The notes beneath the pieces were generated by a model. That model was not told the DNA's origin. It worked only from the letters and a program-made list of their open reading frames with translations, and ran no database searches. Source: an uncultured Mucilaginibacter sp. (GTDB taxonomy: Bacteria > Bacteroidota > Bacteroidia > Sphingobacteriales > Sphingobacteriaceae). Taken from it: a stretch of 64,000 nucleotides of DNA. The position numbers and the translations under genes were made by a program. The stretch lies in NCBI RefSeq assembly GCF_946481715.1, contig NZ_CAMLOV010000003.1, positions 13,104 through 77,103 on the forward strand. Direction: 5' to 3'. Position 1 is the first letter of the stretch. Every line of letters starts with the position of its first letter. Shown here one piece after another: positions 35,919-44,320 of this stretch.

Positions 35919-38900
35919 TTAAAATGAAGCGGTTACACCAACACTAAACGTGCGGGTTTTAGGGTAAAAATCTTTGTTATCTATACCCGGGGTTAACCCG
36001 CCGATGTTGATCTCCGGATCTACGCCGCGGTATTTGGTGATCACAAAAATGTTGTTGCCCGATAGGTACAGGCGGATGTTTTTAATTGCTTTTACATTCG
36101 GCCTGATGGTGTACCCCAAGGTAGCGTTATCTAAACGCAGGTACGATCCGCTCTCCAGGTACCTATCAGAGATCAGGTAGGCGTTAACGTCTTTAAACGA
36201 CTCGCCCAGGGTGAACCTCGGGAGATTCTGGAACTTGGCATCGGCCGGGTTGTTTAAGCCTGCAAGGGTTGCGTTTAATATTTGATTGCCGTAAACGCCG
36301 CGAACCAGGAAGTTGAAGTCGAAATTTTTATAGTTAAAGCTATTGCTCCAGCCGTATATTAATTTCGGCTGCGCGTTGCCGGTGATGCGCTGGTCGGTAG
36401 TTAGCGGCTGTGCGGCAGTTGTGCTGCCATCTGCTTTTTGGTAAGTACTCACGCCGTTTTCGTTTTTGCCCAAATAATGCCATAAGTAATAAGTACCAAT
36501 AGCATAACCCGGCTGGATAACCTGGCTATAGTTGCCCGATTGCCCTTTGCCGCCCAATTGTGCCGATGGGATATTTGGTACTGCAAACTGGGTGTTCGAC
36601 AAGCTCTCTACAACGTTTTTATTGTGTGATACGTTGAATGATGTACGCCATGTAAAGGCATCAGATTTTACCGGCACAGCGCTTAAAACCACCTCGATAC
36701 CGCTGTTTTTTATTTTACCAACGTTAGCTGTTAGCAATGGGTAGAAGTATTGTGTGGTAGATACCTGGTAGGTGTAGATAAGGTCGGATGTTTTTTTGAT
36801 ATAGTAATCTACCGAACCGGTGATGCGGTTGTTTAGCAAGCCAAAATCTAAACCAATGTTGGTGGTGGCGGTGCTTTCCCATTTCAGGTCGGGGTTATCA
36901 TTACGTACCGGGCCAATAGGGTTGGTGATAACGCCATTGTTGAGGAATTTACCACCGCCCGGAGGGATACCATATATCAGCTGCGCTGTAAAGGCATCAA
37001 AACCAAGGCTGTTACCGGATACACCGTAACCTGCACGCAGTTTCAGATCACTGATAACCGGAGCCTTTTCCATAAATTTTTCGCTGATGATCCTCCAGCC
37101 AACAGATACCGCCGGGAAGTACCCATGGCGCTGGTTGATGCCGAAGGCTGATGAACCGTCTTCCCTTAACGATGCCTGCAACAGGTATTTATTATTATAC
37201 TGGTATTGCGCACGGCCATAAAAGGATATTAACCGCAAGGTAGAGATATAGTTAGGGTCGAACTTGATCTGCGACAGGTTGCTTGGGTTAGAAAGGAACA
37301 GGTTGTTAAAGGTTAAGGCATCATTAGAGAAGCCCTGCGTTTGAATACCGAACCCGTCGTTGGTACGGTCTTGCTGGTAAGAGTAACCGCCCAATAATTT
37401 AAGCGAGTGCAAGCCAAACTCCCTGTCGTAGTTTAAAAAAGCCTCCACCACATCGCTTGTATTTTTGTAGGCGATACGGTTAGCAACCCCGCCCGCGCCT
37501 ACAGCAATGCCCGATTTACTGTTTAAATAGGTGTTTACGTTGTTTTGGTCTTTCTGGGTAGAACCGTTCAGCGTAAATTTTAACCCTTTTAAAATATCTA
37601 CCGATGCAAAACCATTGATAAGGGTTTTGTTATTATCGGTTTTAATAAAGTTATTGTCTATTAGCGACAAGGGGTTTAATGGCCCGCTACCTGTACGCGT
37701 GTAATTTTCTTTATAACTGCCATCGGGGTTAAATGGGCTTACCGTTGGCAAGTAAAATAACATACCCGGCAGTACCTGGCTTTGATAGATATCATCGCCT
37801 TTTGTTGCGCTATTGGTTAGCGTTATGCCCAGTTTTAGCCTATCGTTAAAAAAGCGCTGGTTTATATAGCCTTTAAAAATGGTACGCTGCAAATTGGTGT
37901 TTTTTAAAATACCTTGATTTTCAAAGTAGTTTACGCTTGCGCCATACTCAGCGTTGTTGCCGGCGCCACTGTATGATAGGTTATGGTTTTGCGAATAACT
38001 CGTCCGTTGCCCCAATTGTTGCCAATTGGTGTTGGAGCCATCATCATCCAATGGTTTGGCTAATGGGGCTACACCGTTATCGGCTAAGTATTTGCGCAAT
38101 TCGTCGGCGGTTAAAACATCAATGTTTTTTGATATTTTCTCCATGGCACCGTAGGCGCTGTAAGTAAGCCTGGTTTGGCCGGCCTTTGCTTTGCGCGTGG
38201 TAACAATTATTACGCCGTTGGCAGCACGCGAACCATAAATAGCGGTTGATGACGCATCTTTTAATACATCAATGCTTTCAATATCGGCCGGTGCCAGCAG
38301 GTCTATCGAGGCACCGGGTACACCATCTATCACATAAAATGGCTGCTGCGCTGCGCCCTCGCGCAAGGTGGATGGGCCACGTAAAATAGTAGCGGGTTGT
38401 TTGTTGGGGTCGCCGCTTTTGGTGATGTTTAAGCCGGCAACCTTGCCTTGCAATAATTCTGCCGGGGTTGTTAAAACGCCTGCGTTAAAATCTTCTGCTT
38501 TAACAGAGGTGATGGCACCTGTAACGTCTTTTTTGCTCGATGTGCCGTAGCCAATAACCACAACATCCTTTAATTGCTTTGCATCGGGTAATAAGGTTAC
38601 GTTAATGGTATTATCATTGCCAACTGTTACCTCTTTTGTAAGGTAACCAAGGTAGCTGAATTTTAAGGTAACCGAATTGCCGGTAACGGTTAGGGCGTAC
38701 TTTCCGTCCACATCGGTCATTACGCCGGTATTGGTGCCGGAAACCACCACTGAAACGCCGGGAAGCGGCTGGTTTTTTTCGTCGGTAACGTTGCCTTTTA
38801 CAATGCGGCTGGTTTGCGATAATGCCGGCAACGCGCTGAATATAATAGCGCAAAGCAGCAGCACCCATTGCCTGGAATGATAGCTTGTGCCATTAAAAAA

Positions 38901-38921
38901 ACGATGGTAAGTTTGTTTCAT
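35919..38921 (-). CDS. SusC/RagA-type TonB-dependent outer-membrane transporter (pair 2)
   Basis: 1000-residue receptor. Signal peptide (1-36, ending ALSQ), CarboxypepD_reg-like domain (about 38-115, QPLPGVSVVVSGTNTGVMTDVDGKY), SusC signature LKDVVVIGYGTS, plug domain with ESIDVLKDASSTAIYGSRAANGVIIVTT, and a barrel ending TFSVGVTASF. No STN domain. Together with SusD and the adjacent phospholipase and phosphoesterase genes it suggests uptake of a phosphate-bearing substrate, but this is context only. Confidence 0.95.
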   Translation of the reverse strand: MKQTYHRFFNGTSYHSRQWVLLLCAIIFSALPALSQTSRIVKGNVTDEKNQPLPGVSVVVSGTNTGVMTDVDGKYALTVTGNSVTLKFSYLGYLTKEVTVGNDNTINVTLLPDAKQLKDVVVIGYGTSSKKDVTGAITSVKAEDFNAGVLTTPAELLQGKVAGLNITKSGDPNKQPATILRGPSTLREGAAQQPFYVIDGVPGASIDLLAPADIESIDVLKDASSTAIYGSRAANGVIIVTTRKAKAGQTRLTYSAYGAMEKISKNIDVLTADELRKYLADNGVAPLAKPLDDDGSNTNWQQLGQRTSYSQNHNLSYSGAGNNAEYGASVNYFENQGILKNTNLQRTIFKGYINQRFFNDRLKLGITLTNSATKGDDIYQSQVLPGMLFYLPTVSPFNPDGSYKENYTRTGSGPLNPLSLIDNNFIKTDNNKTLINGFASVDILKGLKFTLNGSTQKDQNNVNTYLNSKSGIAVGAGGVANRIAYKNTSDVVEAFLNYDREFGLHSLKLLGGYSYQQDRTNDGFGIQTQGFSNDALTFNNLFLSNPSNLSQIKFDPNYISTLRLISFYGRAQYQYNNKYLLQASLREDGSSAFGINQRHGYFPAVSVGWRIISEKFMEKAPVISDLKLRAGYGVSGNSLGFDAFTAQLIYGIPPGGGKFLNNGVITNPIGPVRNDNPDLKWESTATTNIGLDFGLLNNRITGSVDYYIKKTSDLIYTYQVSTTQYFYPLLTANVGKIKNSGIEVVLSAVPVKSDAFTWRTSFNVSHNKNVVESLSNTQFAVPNIPSAQLGGKGQSGNYSQVIQPGYAIGTYYLWHYLGKNENGVSTYQKADGSTTAAQPLTTDQRITGNAQPKLIYGWSNSFNYKNFDFNFLVRGVYGNQILNATLAGLNNPADAKFQNLPRFTLGESFKDVNAYLISDRYLESGSYLRLDNATLGYTIRPNVKAIKNIRLYLSGNNIFVITKYRGVDPEINIGGLTPGIDNKDFYPKTRTFSVGVTASF

Positions 38922-38966
38922 AAATAAAATGATTAAGGGAGATTAGCGTATTTATTGAATTAAATG

Positions 38967-38993
38967 CAAAGTAAAACATGCTTTATTATCAAA
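38967..38993 (-). promoter_or_regulatory. Candidate promoter of SusC pair 2
   Basis: On the minus strand, TTTG (38990-38993) is followed 16 bases later by TACTTTG (38967-38973), 45 bases before the SusC start. This is one base short of TAnnTTTG and the spacing is below the usual 19-21, so it is a weak candidate. Confidence 0.3.
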
Positions 38994-39117
38994 GTATCAA
39001 TTACCTGTTAGCTTATTAATAACAAATACTCTGAATAAGCGGTGTGAATTTAAGTTTAACTAAAGTACTTAACAAACGGTTAACAAAAAATTAACACGGG
39101 AAGTGCCCGGATGGTAC

Positions 39118-39160
39118 AAAACAACAAAAGCGACATGATAGGTGCCGCTTCTGTTGTTTT
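39118..39160 (-). terminator. Terminator of the beta-propeller/phosphoesterase gene
   Basis: 15-base arms (39118-39132 with 39146-39160) pair except at one position, with a 13-base loop; the minus-strand distal arm ends in a T-rich run (CGCTTTTGTTGTTTTG). It begins 15 bases past the stop at 39175. Confidence 0.65.
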
Positions 39161-39174
39161 AGTATTGGTTATGA

Positions 39175-41895
39175 TCAATCGTCGGTGTCTTTGCCGGCTA
39201 AGTTTGCCGGGTAGGTTTTTTTGCCTTTGGCGGCAAACCATAATATGCGGTTCATTACATCGTCGTTACCGCCGTCTATATGGTCGTACTCGGGGCGTAA
39301 CGATAGTTTGGCATAATGTAAGGCCTCGCCCTTCAGCATAGCAGTACCGGGGTTAATTTGGTCGAGGGGCACGCGGTTGCCAAGGCTTTGGTAAGACGTG
39401 GTGATAGCCCGGTTGTTAAAGCATTTAAACATGGGCAGCGCAGTGGCATCCATAATATTCATGGGCGGGATACCCAATATTTGCTCTATCGACCGTACCA
39501 TGCTTACCTGGTTGTAATTGTTGCTTACCTTGCTTTGAAAAACACTGTACGGGCTGATAACAAAACCTGTGGTGCGGTAGGCGGATACGTGGTCCCAGCC
39601 GGCTTGCGAATCATCCTCGGTAACAAATATCACTGTGTTTTTCCAAAAGCGGCTTTTGCTTACCGCCTCTACTATACGGCCCAGGGCAAGGTCGTTATCG
39701 GCAACCATTGCATTTGGGGTAGGCAGGCCCGGGCGGGTGCCTACGGTATGGTCTGCAGAGAGGGCCATTACCATTAACTGCGGCAGCGCATCGCCGGGTT
39801 GGGCCTCATAGTCCTTTAATTCTTTAATAAAGGCCGAAGCGCGTAGTTGTTCGGTTATGCGGTGTTCATCCGAGCCGGGGAAGTTTTGCGATAGCATAGG
39901 CCTTACCCGCGATATGGTGCTGGTATTGTAAAACTTAAGGGGTTTACCCGCTTTGTAATCGTTGTAAATGGAAGTCCACGTTTGGGTATCGTCTAAATGT
40001 GGAGCACAGGCTTCGCCGTATATCCGCACGGTTTTACCGTGGTCGGCAGCGTTGTTCCATATAAAGCCACTGCTGCCATATACCAGGGCATCTTCCTGCA
40101 CATGCGGGTAACTACGAAACCAGGCCCTTACGCTTTTCTCTACGTAGTCGGTCACCATGGCGGCATCCGTCCATTGGTGGCCCTCGGCAGAGCATTTGCC
40201 CGATGCATAGTAATTATCGAGCAGTAAAAACTTGCGGGCCAAATTGTGCTGGTTGGGTGTTATGCTGTCCCCATAAATACAAAGCGATTTGGCGCCATTC
40301 CCCTCGGGCATATCACCCAGCACCTGGTCGTAAGTGCGGTTCTCTTTAATAATGTATAGCACATGGTTAAATACCGATGGCTCGCCTATACGCTCGGGCA
40401 TGGGGCGCGGCTTTACATTTTTGCGTGGCGTTAACCGCGCTATCTCCTGGCGGAAGGTTAAGTTAAGGTCTTTTACCCGTTTGGTGTACAATTGCAGGGT
40501 TTTATCATCGGGCAGGCCAATCACCGATACGGTAGCTTTTTGATGATGCGAGTTAAAAGCTTCTACCTCATCGCCGCCGGGGCGGTCGCCTTTGTCGAGT
40601 TCTTTGCTGCCGGTGCGGGCACCTTCGCCCTCTAAATTGGTTACGTACAGGTTATTGCCATCAACTGCCAGCCCGCCCGGGTAAGCCTCGGTAGGGATAA
40701 AGCCTTTTACTGCGCCCGCGCCAAACCCTTTCGTTGCCGCTTTATCGCCCAGTTGCATTACGGCAACCGCGTTGTCCAGCCCGTTAGCTACATATAAAAT
40801 GGTTCCATCGGCATTTATGGCCAGGGCATTGGGGGTATCGCCAACAAAACTCTTTTTGCCGGGCATCAGCTTTACAGATAAAGTAGCCACGGTTTTTAAA
40901 CCGGCTACAGAAAGTACCGACACGTCATCGCTGTTACCATTGGCCACATACACAAACTGCCCGTCGGGACTGTTAATAATGGCATTAGGATGCAGCCCTA
41001 CCGGGATCTCTTTTATTGTTGATCCGGTTGCAATGTTTATTACTGATACCGTACCCATCAATGTACCCCCCGTTTTAGGGTTGATATAGGCATTGCCATA
41101 CGGAACGCCTGCGGTTTCTTTGCTCAAAGTATCGGTTGGCAGCGGGCCGGCCCAGTTGGTTACAAAAGCTTTGTCCTGCACAATGGTTAAACCGTACGGC
41201 GCAACACCGGTAGGTTTCTCCCAAACGGTTTTGTTGGTGGCGAGGTCTATTTTTACCAGTTGGTTGTTGCCGTTTAAAACTACGTACAAGTAATCGTTGC
41301 CGCCTTCGCTGTTAATGCATATCTCGTTGGGTAGTGCCAGCGGCGAGGGGCTTTGCGGCTTAAATTCTATGGTGTTAATAATATTGATGTTTTTGCCATC
41401 CCACGCGGCCCTAAAAACGTACGAATGGGAGTTTTTACCGCTTGCTATGGCAGCGCTCCAAAACAGGTTGGTTGCGCCTTTTAGTTGGGCTACTTTTAAA
41501 CCCGAGTAGGTGCTCATCAGCCCTTTGTACCTTGCATCGCTGTTATAAATCCAACGCGTAATAAGTTTTTTAGTTGCTGTATCAATTATGGCTATGCCAT
41601 ACCGGTCTTCAACGGCCATTTGGGTTGTGCCGCCAATAAGTTTTACGTCCATACTGTGGTTCTCCACTTCGGGGCCACCAAAGCTTATTACCTGCCCTGC
41701 CGGATTTATGAGGCGGTTATAGGGCATCATTACGGGTAGCAGCTTATTGGTGAGGGTGCTGTCATCGTACGGATGGTGCATGGCCCGCTCATCACTACCC
41801 GCGTCGATTTTTTTTTCTAAAACAGAATGGCAGGCCGACATGCTTAACAGGCAGGGCAACGCAAGCAGGAATGTTTTTATACGCATAGCTTTCAA
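39175..41895 (-). CDS. YncE-like beta-propeller / phosphoesterase (PF04185-type) lipoprotein
   Basis: 906 residues. Lipoprotein-type signal (MSAC, Cys22). Residues about 60-480 form a YVTN-type beta-propeller (repeated VSVINIATG, YVANGNSDDVSVLSV, LYVANGLDNAVAVMQL). Residues about 505-890 are a phosphoesterase of the alkaline-phosphatase/phospholipase C superfamily: LYIIKENRTYDQVLGD with metal-site E518, LDNYYASGKCSAEGHQWTD, and FVTEDDSQAGWDHVSAYRT. Such fusions are annotated as bifunctional YncE/alkaline phosphatase proteins. It is upstream of SusC pair 2 on the same strand but separated by 253 bases and a hairpin. It probably releases phosphate or cleaves phospholipids at the cell surface or in the periplasm. 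Confidence 0.9.
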   Translation of the reverse strand: MKAMRIKTFLLALPCLLSMSACHSVLEKKIDAGSDERAMHHPYDDSTLTNKLLPVMMPYNRLINPAGQVISFGGPEVENHSMDVKLIGGTTQMAVEDRYGIAIIDTATKKLITRWIYNSDARYKGLMSTYSGLKVAQLKGATNLFWSAAIASGKNSHSYVFRAAWDGKNINIINTIEFKPQSPSPLALPNEICINSEGGNDYLYVVLNGNNQLVKIDLATNKTVWEKPTGVAPYGLTIVQDKAFVTNWAGPLPTDTLSKETAGVPYGNAYINPKTGGTLMGTVSVINIATGSTIKEIPVGLHPNAIINSPDGQFVYVANGNSDDVSVLSVAGLKTVATLSVKLMPGKKSFVGDTPNALAINADGTILYVANGLDNAVAVMQLGDKAATKGFGAGAVKGFIPTEAYPGGLAVDGNNLYVTNLEGEGARTGSKELDKGDRPGGDEVEAFNSHHQKATVSVIGLPDDKTLQLYTKRVKDLNLTFRQEIARLTPRKNVKPRPMPERIGEPSVFNHVLYIIKENRTYDQVLGDMPEGNGAKSLCIYGDSITPNQHNLARKFLLLDNYYASGKCSAEGHQWTDAAMVTDYVEKSVRAWFRSYPHVQEDALVYGSSGFIWNNAADHGKTVRIYGEACAPHLDDTQTWTSIYNDYKAGKPLKFYNTSTISRVRPMLSQNFPGSDEHRITEQLRASAFIKELKDYEAQPGDALPQLMVMALSADHTVGTRPGLPTPNAMVADNDLALGRIVEAVSKSRFWKNTVIFVTEDDSQAGWDHVSAYRTTGFVISPYSVFQSKVSNNYNQVSMVRSIEQILGIPPMNIMDATALPMFKCFNNRAITTSYQSLGNRVPLDQINPGTAMLKGEALHYAKLSLRPEYDHIDGGNDDVMNRILWFAAKGKKTYPANLAGKDTDD

Positions 41896-42020
41896 ATTAC
41901 CGCATTTTACATTTATTTAGTATACACAATGTATTAACAAACTATTACATTGCCGCTTTATTGCAATTTTAACACAAGCTGACAGCGATTTGGGCGTGTA
42001 AAAATAACAATTGCCTAAAA

Positions 42021-42048
42021 TTGGGGTTACACAGCTTGCCTAACTTTG
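42021..42048 (+). promoter_or_regulatory. Candidate promoter of the 278-residue protein gene
   Basis: TAACTTTG at 42041-42048 matches TAnnTTTG exactly, with TTGG at 42021-42024 as a possible -33 element (16-17 base spacing). It lies 68 bases before the ATG at 42117, in a divergent 221-base gap. Confidence 0.45.
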
Positions 42049-42116
42049 AAGCATTATTATCCAGTACAGGGCTTAGCTGCAATAGCATTAGCCCTTAATA
42101 GTATTAAGCAGCCATC

Positions 42117-42953
42117 ATGAAGACGATCTCTACTTTATGCGTATTTGTACTTTTATGCATCAACATAAAAGCTCAAAACATTAACCCGGACAAGGGCAAT
42201 ATAACCACTACTAATGTTCCTGTGCAGCCCTTTTTATTTTCGGTTAACACGCTTACCTCCGGTTCCCCTTTTTGGAGTGTTAGTTACAGCAGCGGCTATG
42301 GCCAACGTACGGCAGGCCCTTTCGGTTACGACGGTGCCGACCAGCAGGTGGCCGTTAAAGGTTATCTGGGCAACCGCTTTACTTTGTATGCTAATACTGC
42401 GCTGGGTTTTGCCCGCGGCGGTGGCGTAAACAGTTCCCAGCAAGCCGAAATTATACGCGATTTTATTGGCGGAAAGCAACCGCAGGGCGCCCGTTTCGGT
42501 GTAGGCTTGGGGGTTAACCGCGATTTTTCGAACGTAGGGGCCGTTTTTAGCCGCATTACCGCTTCATTTGATGCTGCCTCATGGCGCATGGGTGGTAATC
42601 TGCGCTTCGAGAAAGCCTTTAGTAAGCAACGGGATGGAATAGACCTGGTAACAAGCATAGGTTTCCAACGCCGTATTGCCGGCCCGGTTTTTGCCGGGAT
42701 AGAGGCCGTGGGCGAAGATTTGGAAGGTTTTTGGGAGCCCGATGAAGCAGAGGGCGGTGCGAAATTACTGGTTGGTCCGTCTATCAATATGGTGCCCAAT
42801 AACTCCAGGTTTTCTTTTTCGGTTTGTGGCGGCCCCGTTTTTTATGCAACCCGTGGTACTGCTGCAACATCGCAGGCAATAAGGGATGTGGGTACGCTGG
42901 CCTCGCAAAACGGGTACACTATCAGAGCAATGGTTTCTTTTAATTTCAGATAA
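42117..42953 (+). CDS. Exported beta-barrel-like protein of unknown function
   Basis: 278 residues. Signal peptide (1-19, ending NIKAQ). The rest has no recognised domain but shows alternating hydrophobic/polar strands, many Gly and aromatic residues (FWSVSYSSGYGQ, FTLYANTALGFARGG, ARFGVGLGVNRDF, WRMGGNLRFEKAF, DLVTSIGFQRR, FAGIEAVGED) and a C-terminal strand ending VSFNFR, close to the terminal-aromatic pattern of outer-membrane barrels. I suggest an 8-12-stranded outer-membrane protein. The gap of 107 bases to the PHP-domain gene on the same strand leaves co-transcription open. Confidence 0.75.
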   Translation: MKTISTLCVFVLLCINIKAQNINPDKGNITTTNVPVQPFLFSVNTLTSGSPFWSVSYSSGYGQRTAGPFGYDGADQQVAVKGYLGNRFTLYANTALGFARGGGVNSSQQAEIIRDFIGGKQPQGARFGVGLGVNRDFSNVGAVFSRITASFDAASWRMGGNLRFEKAFSKQRDGIDLVTSIGFQRRIAGPVFAGIEAVGEDLEGFWEPDEAEGGAKLLVGPSINMVPNNSRFSFSVCGGPVFYATRGTAATSQAIRDVGTLASQNGYTIRAMVSFNFR

Positions 42954-43060
42954 AACTTAATTTTCGCCCCATAAGCTTAAATACTGAGCTGCGCGCGAAC
43001 TCATAACGCACCGGCGTTAATTATCCCTCCGGGCATTACATAGCTTTAATTTTATAGCAG

Positions 43061-44290
43061 ATGTTCAAAAAAAGCATTCAAAATTCCCCTTATAGTGGTG
43101 TTCTCTTTACAGTATTATTGTTTATTACGGCTATTGGTAGCAGTAACGTGGCGCTGGGGCAGGTAAGCCACAAAAACCCATGGGCGGTTAAGGATGTAGG
43201 CGTGTTGCCACCAATCAACAGCCTTAGCGATGGCGTTTGGCTAAAGGGCGAACTGCATGTGCATTCGCGCCACAGCAAAGAATCCTCTAATAACTCAGTC
43301 GCCAAAATAATTGCATTCTCCAAATCTGTTGGGATGGATTTTCTTTGTATTACCGATCATGACAACCATGTGGATGGCGACGTTGCACACAATACCTGGG
43401 TCGACCCCGAATTTAAATCAGATTCTGTTTTGTTACTATACGGTGCCGAGTGGACTACCACCCGTGGGCATGGTAATGTATTTTCGGCCAAGCCGTACGA
43501 TCATCAGCAGCTTTATGATGTGCGCGACCAGCGTGATGTAGTTATTGGAGGTGTGAAGAAAAAGCTCGGCATCCATCTTTCAGCCAACCACCCCAGCGGC
43601 AAAGATAATTTTGGGTTCTCTTATGACCTGGTACAATCTATAGAGGTTTGGAATTCCGTTTTGTGGGCAAAAAATGCCAATGCGATAATGATATGGGACG
43701 ATATGCTCTCCTCTGGCCGCAAGCTTACGGGCAGGGGCGGGAGCGATGCCCATCACGGCACGCCGGATACGCCAGAGCAAGCAACGGCCAACACCAGCCA
43801 GCGGAGTGCTAATTATGTGGGTACCCCAACAACATGGGTGTTTGCGAAAAACCGCACTGCGCAGGCGGTTGTAGACGCGCTTACCAACGGACGGGTAGCT
43901 ATCAGCTCAAACCCCTTTGCACCCCGGGTAGAGTTTTATGCCGACTTAAATCAGGATGGAAAAATGGATATGATGATGGGCGACAACGCTAAAGCCACCG
44001 GCAAGCCTGTTAAGTTCCGCATTCAACTTACAGGAGATAAAATACCGGAAGGTACTTTTACCATTACTGTAATTAAAGACGGCGGTAAATTTGCAACGCT
44101 ACAGGTCACCGATAAGGTGCCGGCAGTGGAGTTTACCGATACGCCAAAGGTATTGGGCCGAACCTATTACAGGTTGGTGGTAGAGGGCCCGTCAACCGAT
44201 TATCCGCAGGTACCACAGGCAGCGAAAGCAAATGGGAGTATGGTAGGGCTATCTAACCCAATATGCTTCAACTTCGACCCCGCATTTTAA
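43061..44290 (+). CDS. PHP-domain metallohydrolase (CehA/McbA family), exported
   Basis: 409 residues. Hydrophobic N-terminal signal (about 13-33, ending ALGQ). The PHP active site is evident: H66-x-H68 (GELHVHSRHS), D99-H100 and H103 (ITDHDNH), and a late D229-x-H231-H232 (GGSDAHH), all expected metal ligands. A beta-rich C-terminal domain (about 295-409) follows. Members hydrolyse phosphodiesters, carbamates or similar esters; the natural substrate is unknown. Placed on plus strand near phospholipase and phosphoesterase genes, it may serve the same phosphoester pool, but nothing in the sequence proves this. Confidence 0.87.
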   Translation: MFKKSIQNSPYSGVLFTVLLFITAIGSSNVALGQVSHKNPWAVKDVGVLPPINSLSDGVWLKGELHVHSRHSKESSNNSVAKIIAFSKSVGMDFLCITDHDNHVDGDVAHNTWVDPEFKSDSVLLLYGAEWTTTRGHGNVFSAKPYDHQQLYDVRDQRDVVIGGVKKKLGIHLSANHPSGKDNFGFSYDLVQSIEVWNSVLWAKNANAIMIWDDMLSSGRKLTGRGGSDAHHGTPDTPEQATANTSQRSANYVGTPTTWVFAKNRTAQAVVDALTNGRVAISSNPFAPRVEFYADLNQDGKMDMMMGDNAKATGKPVKFRIQLTGDKIPEGTFTITVIKDGGKFATLQVTDKVPAVEFTDTPKVLGRTYYRLVVEGPSTDYPQVPQAAKANGSMVGLSNPICFNFDPAF

Positions 44291-44320
44291 TTCAAGAACT
44301 ATGGTTTTTTTACCCCCGGT

